Below, in pieces: positions 44,295 to 49,397 of a DNA stretch of 49,397 bases. The stretch is taken from contig NZ_CALGRE010000033.1 of assembly GCF_937958975.1 (NCBI RefSeq), positions 1 to 49,397 of the forward strand, given 5' to 3'. A program made the translations under genes and the position numbers. The stretch comes from an uncultured Eubacterium sp. GTDB lineage: Bacteria; Bacillota; Clostridia; Lachnospirales; Lachnospiraceae. Below the pieces are notes generated by a model. The model ran no database searches, was not told the DNA's origin, and saw only the letters and a program-made list of their open reading frames with translations. Each line of letters begins with the position of its first letter. Position 1 is the stretch's first letter.

Positions 44295-45176
44295 TCATAT
44301 TTCTGCTTTAAAGTGGTCTTTAAATCCTTCACCGAACACTTCTTTTGCAGATGATACAATCATAAATGCTTCTGAATCCACCTCTTTTAATAAATTTCTG
44401 ACTTTTACTAATGTCTGCTTTCTCATAACACACATAATTACCTCTGTGTGTCCACTGCTATATGCTCCCATTCCTTGCAGCATTGTCACACCAACACCTA
44501 ATTCCTGTAGCATTCTAACTGCAATAATTTTTCTTTTTCTACTAATGATATATACAAGAGTCGCCTCATCGCCACCATATATTGCCCGGTCCATGACAAT
44601 CGAGGATACATAAATGGCAATTGCAGCAAATAATGCAACCTCAATATTATGAAATGCCATTGCCGATGCAACTAATATAACAGTATCCAGCATAAGGTAT
44701 ATCTGTCCCGTCTTTAAGTATGGTTTCCCCTGTTTTACAATCTTTACAATAATATCCATACCTCCGGTAGTAGTTTCCAGTCGAAACATCAATCCAATTC
44801 CCAGACCTAAAAGAGCACCTCCTATTACTGCTGCTAACATAGGCTCCCTCGTTACTGCATCTAAACGAAAAATAATAGGAATTACATCAATCATTATTGC
44901 CGATACCACAAGAGTATATAAAGTTGACAAAATAAAATTTTTACCAAACTTCCATGCACCAAGTATTAAAATGGGTATATTAATAATTAGAATTATCATA
45001 CCCACTCCGGGAAGCATCGGAAATAACTCTCTTAATATTATGGCAATACCGGATACTCCTCCGGGTGCTAAATTATTTGGATTTAAAAATAACGCTATCC
45101 CTGCTGCATAAATAAAAGCCGTAAACGTAATGAATACATATCTTAAGAATACTTTAGAAATTTTTTTTGTTCCCAT
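44295..45176 (-). CDS. yitT: YitT-family membrane protein (DUF161/DUF2179)
   Basis: This 293-residue protein has five or so N-terminal membrane spans (FVFITFTAFIYAAGIALFL-type segments, NLAPGGVSGIAIIL) and a cytoplasmic C-terminal DUF2179 domain (LVYIISRKRKIIAVRMLQEL, EVIMCVMRKQTLVKVRNLLK). Start ATG 45176 (MGTKKISKV) has GAGAAGG 6 bp upstream, better than the Met five codons earlier. Function of the family is not established. Confidence 0.88.
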   Translation of the reverse strand: MGTKKISKVFLRYVFITFTAFIYAAGIALFLNPNNLAPGGVSGIAIILRELFPMLPGVGMIILIINIPILILGAWKFGKNFILSTLYTLVVSAIMIDVIPIIFRLDAVTREPMLAAVIGGALLGLGIGLMFRLETTTGGMDIIVKIVKQGKPYLKTGQIYLMLDTVILVASAMAFHNIEVALFAAIAIYVSSIVMDRAIYGGDEATLVYIISRKRKIIAVRMLQELGVGVTMLQGMGAYSSGHTEVIMCVMRKQTLVKVRNLLKEVDSEAFMIVSSAKEVFGEGFKDHFKAEI

Positions 45177-45281
45177 CTGATACCTTCTCATTCAAATTTG
45201 CAATTTCAATATTCATTATTATTCTTTCATTTTTGACGGCTCATTATTCATCTATAAGTATTCAGATTCACGTTAATTTTT

Positions 45282-45491
45282 TTACATTTCATCATCACCC
45301 GGTAACTCTGCTGTAGGAATACTGCATGCCGTAGGATTTATTGAACATTCTGCACACCCTCTTATTACCTCTTTTGACTTCGAACTTTCTAATTTTTCAT
45401 CAACCTTTACATTGATATGCCCATCACCATTTGCAACACTTCCATCTAGCATCGCCACAATATCATCTATCATTTTTTCTTTATCATTCAT
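45282..45491 (-). CDS. Small Cys-containing peptide, possible RiPP precursor
   Basis: This 69-residue acidic peptide has no signal peptide. Its N-terminal half is leader-like (KMIDDIVAMLDGSVANGDGH, then INVKVDE). Its C-terminal part carries three Cys and alternating Pro/Ser/Thr: GCAECSINPTACSIPTAELP, then GDDEM. The spacing is Cx2Cx8C (my reading of CAECSINPTAC is C, C two later, C seven later). GGAGGTG lies 7 bp before the ATG and a good promoter lies upstream. No radical-SAM or other modification enzyme is adjacent, so a modified-peptide role is inference; a small metal-binding or redox protein is an alternative. Confidence 0.7.
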   Translation of the reverse strand: MNDKEKMIDDIVAMLDGSVANGDGHINVKVDEKLESSKSKEVIRGCAECSINPTACSIPTAELPGDDEM

Positions 45492-45541
45492 TATAATACA
45501 CCTCCAATATATTATTATATGTATAAATCACTTTTTCATTG

Positions 45542-45570
45542 ATTATATCACTAAATTATGTTTTTTTAAA
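45542..45570 (-). promoter_or_regulatory. Promoter of the Cys-peptide gene
   Basis: TTTAAA (45570-45565), a 17-bp spacer and consensus TATAAT (45547-45542) on the minus strand, 50 bp before the start codon. Confidence 0.65.
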
Positions 45571-45601
45571 CCAAAATAAAGAGTTCGGCTGCGGAGCATT
45601 A

Positions 45602-45641
45602 TTATTATATAGGAAATTCGAAGGAATTTCCTATATAATAA
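45602..45641. repeat. Perfect 18-bp inverted repeat
   Basis: TTATTATATAGGAAATTC (45602-45619) and its exact complement (45624-45641) flank a GAAG loop. GGAGC (45593-45597) and GCTCC (45646-45650) extend the pairing outward. It abuts the terminator of the small-peptide gene and lies upstream of the Cys-peptide promoter. No T tail follows, so it is not itself a standard terminator. Confidence 0.85.
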
Positions 45642-45643
45642 AA

Positions 45644-45669
45644 GCGCTCCAGAGTCTCCCCTGAAGCGC
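45644..45669 (-). terminator. Terminator of cassette 1
   Basis: On the minus strand GCGCTTCAG pairs with CTGGAGCGC (one mismatch), followed by TTTTATT. It lies 14 bp past the stop of the 52-residue peptide gene. Confidence 0.8.
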
Positions 45670-45682
45670 ATAATACTTTTTT

Positions 45683-45841
45683 CTAGTAAAGTCCTGTCCA
45701 TCCGGAACTTTCATTGGCAGATTCAGATGTTCCTGCCGTAAAATTATCAATAAATCCAACATCTTCACCACTTGTAGTGATAACATCTTTTACATCAAAT
45801 TTTATCAATTCAACTTCAGGACTAATATATAATTCTCTCAT
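45683..45841 (-). CDS. 52-residue conserved peptide, cassette 1
   Basis: Starts MRELYISPEVELIKF, continues DVKDVITTSGEDVGFIDNF and ends TAGTSESANESSGWTGLY. No signal peptide, Cys or membrane span. GGGAGG lies 9 bp upstream of the ATG. It begins 19 bp after the stop of the large secreted-protein gene and is followed directly by a terminator, so it is the second gene of a two-gene unit. A paralogue at 48349-48507 in the same position shares the last 37 residues exactly, with eight silent codon changes and no amino-acid change. The first 15 residues differ at six positions. This is strong evidence for a real, selected protein. I recall similar short 'Y-x-SP...E...F...DVITTS' proteins in Clostridia, but know of no function. 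Confidence 0.88.
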   Translation of the reverse strand: MRELYISPEVELIKFDVKDVITTSGEDVGFIDNFTAGTSESANESSGWTGLY

Positions 45842-45860
45842 TATGTCCTATCCTCCCTGA

Positions 45861-48071
45861 CTATTTTATAAATGAATCAATTACACTGATTTCAGTTGCA
45901 TTAAGACCCGGATATCCAGCATTCTGAACTGCTGAAGCTACCTGGCTTACTGATCTTACTGAACCCATATCTGAATAAATTGTTGTTGATGTTCCATCTG
46001 TATATGATACTGTTACATATGCTCTTGCGATGAAACCTCTTACATAGTTCTGTTCAACGATGTTTGCAACTGCTCCACAATATGTCATTGTATCTGCATT
46101 TGCCCATCCGCTGTTTTCAATATTAAGTTTTGTATATGCACTTGTCAAATCTAATACAGAATTGTTATTTTCAAATATATCATTTGCTGTGATTAACATT
46201 CCTTCTTTGATAGCATCTGACTTAACTGCATCTGCATTGTTTGAATTTACTGTTGCCTGGAACTTAAGTCCTGCCGGTGTTGAAGTCTTAATCGCTGCTC
46301 CACCTGCCATTGTTACAGATAGCTCATTTACTGATGTTAATGTTATATCACCTGTAATTGTAAGAACTGTTCCTGCTTTATACATCTGTCCGTCAGCATA
46401 GTAGCCGTACTCAGCATCTCCAAGTGTATATGTCTGTCCTTCTTCTACTTCTGTTGTAATTCCATCAACGGTTACATTATATTTTACTACCGGTGCTGCA
46501 CCTTCAACCTTCATCAAAAATGTGCCTATTGGATTTCCTACAGCTGTAATTGTGTAATATTTTGTCTCACCAATTCCTGCCTCAACCAATTCCTGATTTA
46601 TGTATACACAGTCATTTCCAATAAATACTTTCTCGTTTCTCTGGTCTTTTGCATTGACATATTCTACACCATTTATAATAATGCTTGAAGGGTTTCCGTT
46701 TGCTGCAACAAATCCGAATACCGGCTGTTCCTTCATTTTATCACTAATATTCCAGTTGGTAGACTGTCCTGCCGGATAAAATCCTCTAAGAGCTCCATTT
46801 CCCATTAAGTCTGCTGCTGCCTGTGAAATATAAGCCTTAGAACCATTATCTGATGTTCCTGCAAGTTCAATCCAATCTGTAATAGTTGCCGGGTCGATTG
46901 TATCCTGCTGTGCCGGTTCTGTAGCATCAGCTCCCATTGGTGCCGAAACCTTGATAGCAAAAGTAGCCATTGTTCCATTTTTATGTACAAGGGTAATAAC
47001 ATTTTGTCCATCTTCTAACACATCAACTGACAATTCACAACAGTCACCCTGATTATTAAATGCCGTAGATGGATTAGCATACTTAACTCCGTTTACCCAG
47101 ATACTTACCACATCACTTCTCTGGAATACAAACGCTGCTGCATCTCCTAAAATACAATTTGTTCTTTCATTATGATAAGCAGCTTCTGAATGTGGTGCAT
47201 AAATTCCCCACCATACAGCCTGACTTAATCCATGTGCTGCATTAACTGCATAAGAATCTTCAACAGTACCACCTTTCACCTCAAGGGCAACCCATGATGA
47301 TGTGTCAACTTTTGTAATATCATTCTCTTCCGGTTTTGTATCCGGAACGTCAGAAGCTGTTGTCTGCTCCTCAACTTCCTGATAAGCAGTTGCAGTATTA
47401 TTTGTAATTTCAATCTCACTGCCATTTGCATCAATTGCCTTTACAACCAAGTTATAAGTTACACCCTGCTGAATTGCAACGTCTGTCCAATCGGTAGTAG
47501 CTGAATTTTGAGTTTTCATCAACTCATTTGTGTCTGCATTATATACTTCATACTTTGCTGCACCTTTTATTAAATCCCATTTAAGATATGCAGTATTCGT
47601 CTCGTAACGTTCCACTCTTAGATTTAAATCTGTGTTCACAACAGTTTCAGTGCTAACCACATTTGATGTACCACTGGCAACAACATTTCCATCAGCATCA
47701 AAATACTGAACAGTGATAACGAAATCTCCTCCGTCTGAAACATTTACAGAACCGTCGTTTGTTGAAACAACCGTATCCAAAGCTGTTCTTAAACCTGTCG
47801 GGTCATTGATTGTCCACACATATCCGTTTGCTGCTTTTGCATAGTGTGCTGCATCTAAAACAATGTTATCTGCTTTGTTAAGATAAAATGCTTCTGTCAC
47901 AAAATCAATACTCGGGTGTGACCAACTGGCATCTATCATGCCATTATTTACTGTAGCAGTCACTGCCACTTCTTCATCTGCCTTTGCGGTTGTGTTATAA
48001 ACTGTAATGGATGTGATAACCATAGCCAAAGATAATACAACTGAAAGGACTTTCTTGAAAGTCTTATTCAT
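45861..48071 (-). CDS. Large secreted multidomain surface protein, cassette 1
   Basis: This 736-residue protein starts with a signal peptide (MNKTFKKVLSVVLSLAMVIT, mature from about residue 32 after AKA). Two Fn3-like domains follow (about 35-125 and 128-215), then an acidic linker. Two carbohydrate-binding-like beta domains come next (about 230-370 and 390-515; WVALEVKGG and WIELAGTS begin them). A short repeat (EEGQTYTLGDAEYGYYADG, about 520-575) precedes a C-terminal domain (about 578-736) starting VTMAGGAAIKTSTPAGLKF and ending LNATEISVIDSFIK. That last domain type is common in secreted proteins of Lachnospiraceae and has no known function. There is no LPxTG, SLH or dockerin motif. GGAGGGAG precedes the start and a good promoter lies upstream. 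The C-terminal domain is a near-copy of that in the next gene. Confidence 0.85.
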   Translation of the reverse strand: MNKTFKKVLSVVLSLAMVITSITVYNTTAKADEEVAVTATVNNGMIDASWSHPSIDFVTEAFYLNKADNIVLDAAHYAKAANGYVWTINDPTGLRTALDTVVSTNDGSVNVSDGGDFVITVQYFDADGNVVASGTSNVVSTETVVNTDLNLRVERYETNTAYLKWDLIKGAAKYEVYNADTNELMKTQNSATTDWTDVAIQQGVTYNLVVKAIDANGSEIEITNNTATAYQEVEEQTTASDVPDTKPEENDITKVDTSSWVALEVKGGTVEDSYAVNAAHGLSQAVWWGIYAPHSEAAYHNERTNCILGDAAAFVFQRSDVVSIWVNGVKYANPSTAFNNQGDCCELSVDVLEDGQNVITLVHKNGTMATFAIKVSAPMGADATEPAQQDTIDPATITDWIELAGTSDNGSKAYISQAAADLMGNGALRGFYPAGQSTNWNISDKMKEQPVFGFVAANGNPSSIIINGVEYVNAKDQRNEKVFIGNDCVYINQELVEAGIGETKYYTITAVGNPIGTFLMKVEGAAPVVKYNVTVDGITTEVEEGQTYTLGDAEYGYYADGQMYKAGTVLTITGDITLTSVNELSVTMAGGAAIKTSTPAGLKFQATVNSNNADAVKSDAIKEGMLITANDIFENNNSVLDLTSAYTKLNIENSGWANADTMTYCGAVANIVEQNYVRGFIARAYVTVSYTDGTSTTIYSDMGSVRSVSQVASAVQNAGYPGLNATEISVIDSFIK
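45976..46292 (-). repeat. 317-bp perfect direct repeat, copy 1
   Basis: Identical, base for base as read, to 48643-48959 and lying inside the C-terminal domain of the secreted protein. Near-identity continues for about 100-150 bp on each side, with scattered changes. The offset is 2667 bp. Confidence 0.92.
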
Positions 48072-48110
48072 ATTAAGCTCTCCCTCCTACATAAATTTTT
48101 ATACAATTAC

Positions 48111-48139
48111 ATTATATCCAACAAAAAAAATTTATGCAA
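48111..48139 (-). promoter_or_regulatory. Promoter of cassette 1
   Basis: TTGCAT (48139-48134), a 17-bp spacer and TATAAT (48116-48111) on the minus strand, about 40 bp before the secreted-protein start. Confidence 0.75.
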
Positions 48140-48280
48140 TTACCTGGAAACATAAAAGAATTTTTATTTTTTTTCGTATAAGATTTACAATTTTTGAATT
48201 TTATAATGCGACATTGCCCTTTTTCTCTGGCTTTTATTCTATTACACAATAAATAAAAACTTTTTTATCATCACTAACAG

Positions 48281-48315
48281 AAAAAAGTCGCCTCAGATTA
48301 TTTTCTGAGACGACT
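48281..48315 (-). terminator. Terminator of cassette 2
   Basis: AGTCGCCTCAGA (48286-48297) pairs with TCTGAGACGACT (48304-48315) with one mismatch, followed on the minus strand by TTTTTTCTG. It lies 33 bp past the second peptide gene. Confidence 0.88.
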
Positions 48316-48348
48316 CATATTTACAATAAAATATTGCTTTTTAACTTA

Positions 48349-48507
48349 TTAGTAAAGTCCTGTCCATCCTGAACTCTCGTTGGCGGATTCAGATGTTCCT
48401 GCCGTAAAATTATCGATAAATCCTACATCTTCACCGCTTGTAGTAATAACATCTTTTACATCGAATTCAACTACTTCAGCAACAGGGCTGTTATATAATT
48501 CTCTCAT
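48349..48507 (-). CDS. 52-residue conserved peptide, cassette 2
   Basis: Starts MRELYNSPVAEVVEF and then is identical in protein to the peptide at 45683-45841 through its last 37 residues (DVKDVITTSG to SGWTGLY). Silent changes relative to that copy fall in Ile, Ser, Val, Ile, Ser, Asn, Glu and Ser codons. GGGAGG lies 12 bp before the ATG. The gene begins 20 bp after the stop of the partial secreted-protein gene and is followed by a terminator. The N-terminal variation with a frozen C-terminus is opposite to the usual leader/core pattern of modified peptides. Function unknown. Confidence 0.88.
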   Translation of the reverse strand: MRELYNSPVAEVVEFDVKDVITTSGEDVGFIDNFTAGTSESANESSGWTGLY

Positions 48508-48527
48508 TATTCTTCTTCCTCCCTTAA

Positions 48528-49397
48528 TTACTTAATAAATGAATCAATTACACTGATTTCAGTTGCATTAAGACCCTTATATCCATCATTCTTAACTGCT
48601 GAAGCTACCTGGCTTACGGTTCTTACTGAACCCATATCTGAGTAAATTGTTGTTGATGTTCCATCTGTATATGATACTGTTACATATGCTCTTGCGATGA
48701 AACCTCTTACATAGTTCTGTTCAACGATGTTTGCAACTGCTCCACAATATGTCATTGTATCTGCATTTGCCCATCCGCTGTTTTCAATATTAAGTTTTGT
48801 ATATGCACTTGTCAAATCTAATACAGAATTGTTATTTTCAAATATATCATTTGCTGTGATTAACATTCCTTCTTTGATAGCATCTGACTTAACTGCATCT
48901 GCATTGTTTGAATTTACTGTTGCCTGGAACTTAAGTCCTGCCGGTGTTGAAGTCTTAATTGCTGCTCCACCTGCCATTGTTACAGCAAGCTCATTTACTG
49001 ATGTTAATGTTACATCACCTGTAATTGTAAGAGCTGTTCCTGCTTTGTACATCTGTCCGTCAGCATAATATCCATACTTAGCATCTCCAAGTGTATATGT
49101 CTGTCCTTCTTCTACTTCTGCAACTTTGTTTCCATCAACTGTTACAGTATATGTCTGAGCTGGTTCTGCTGCAACTTTCTTAATTGAAACTGTTGCTGTT
49201 CCAAGTCCATGTTTAATTACAACTTCATTTACTTCCTGTGTTAATGCTGAAAGGAATACTACTGCACCTGCACCATCAATTGTTGCTACATTTTCTGTAA
49301 CACCATTAACGGATACTTCGCTGATTCCTGCTGGTACATTCATGTAAATACCATTTTCTGCTGCCCAAGCTGGCTGCTGAATATTAACTACTGCATT
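48528..49397 (-). CDS. Secreted surface protein, cassette 2, 5' end beyond window
   Basis: The frame is open to the window edge, with codons for AVVNIQQPAWAAENGIY before the first internal Met, so the true start lies to the right. About 289 C-terminal residues are visible: a beta-domain end (FLSALTQEVNEVVIKHGLG), the short repeat (EEGQTYTLGDAKYGYYADG) and the C-terminal domain (VTMAGGAAIKTSTPAGLKF to LNATEISVIDSFIK). The C-terminal domain is nearly identical to that of the protein in cassette 1, while the parts upstream differ. It heads a unit with the 52-residue peptide. Confidence 0.85.
   Translation of the reverse strand, partial: NAVVNIQQPAWAAENGIYMNVPAGISEVSVNGVTENVATIDGAGAVVFLSALTQEVNEVVIKHGLGTATVSIKKVAAEPAQTYTVTVDGNKVAEVEEGQTYTLGDAKYGYYADGQMYKAGTALTITGDVTLTSVNELAVTMAGGAAIKTSTPAGLKFQATVNSNNADAVKSDAIKEGMLITANDIFENNNSVLDLTSAYTKLNIENSGWANADTMTYCGAVANIVEQNYVRGFIARAYVTVSYTDGTSTTIYSDMGSVRTVSQVASAVKNDGYKGLNATEISVIDSFIK
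48643..48959 (-). repeat. 317-bp perfect direct repeat, copy 2
   Basis: Partner of 45976-46292. It ends where a T replaces the C at 46293, and begins after a G that replaces the A at 45975. Confidence 0.92.

Noticed and set aside
46060..49068. Two identical plus-strand 113-codon frames (46060-46401 and 48727-49068)
   Set aside because: They are mirror images of the duplicated C-terminal domain of the secreted proteins; their identity only reflects the DNA repeat.

Overview
The window looks like one end of a draft contig from a spore-forming, low-GC Firmicute of the class Clostridia, most likely a gut Lachnospiraceae. Supporting signs are strong AGGAGG-type ribosome binding sites, A/T-rich intergenic DNA, a spoIIID-mbl neighbourhood as in Bacillus, the rpmG-secE-nusG-rplK-rplA-rplJ-rplL-rpoB-rpoC order, a four-subunit pyruvate:ferredoxin oxidoreductase and secreted Fn3/Ig-type proteins. 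Every protein gene I can support lies on the minus strand, so gene order reads from high to low coordinates. Bases 1-49 are Illumina adapter, so the leftmost gene (a sensor kinase) is cut by a contig end. The right end cuts a secreted-protein gene.

Layout, left to right. 0-1.4 kb: two-component system with three 11-bp-phased TTGTATC repeats upstream. 1.5-3.2 kb: Na+/amino-acid (AGCS) symporter with an inserted soluble domain. 3.4-6.8 kb: porCDAB-type oxidoreductase operon ending in a small membrane protein. 7.0-10.7 kb: two ABC exporter half-transporters overlapping by 4 bp. 11.0-15.9 kb: very A/T-rich operon for a secreted metzincin-like protease, a lipoprotein and an Ig-repeat protein. 16.6-18.2 kb: queuosine-salvage pair (YhhQ-type transporter and probable QueL radical-SAM queuine lyase). 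18.3-30 kb: RNA polymerase, ribosomal-protein and NusG/SecE operons, with a recognisable L10 leader and attenuator and two L1-binding rRNA mimics. 30.2-33.2 kb: comF and recD2. 33.2-35.1 kb: mbl-type actin, a candidate plus-strand structured RNA, and spoIIID with an overlapping hairpin and sigma-E-like promoter. 35.1-45.2 kb: housekeeping genes (aminopeptidase P, pyrophosphatase, DMT exporter, orphan KdpD N-domain, greA, citrate synthase, lipid kinase, proBA, YitT). 45.3-49.4 kb: a Cys-containing peptide gene and two tandem cassettes, each a large secreted protein followed by a 52-residue peptide.

The most interesting part is the 45.3-49.4 kb cassette region. The last 37 codons of the two small peptides are identical in protein but carry eight silent differences, so they are real and constrained. 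The C-terminal domains of the paired secreted proteins share a 317-bp perfectly identical stretch, which suggests recent gene conversion. Other points of note are the plus-strand RNA between mbl and spoIIID, the spoIIID start region, the doubled L1 sites, a Phe at the RpoB position equivalent to E. coli Ser531, and the metzincin operon.
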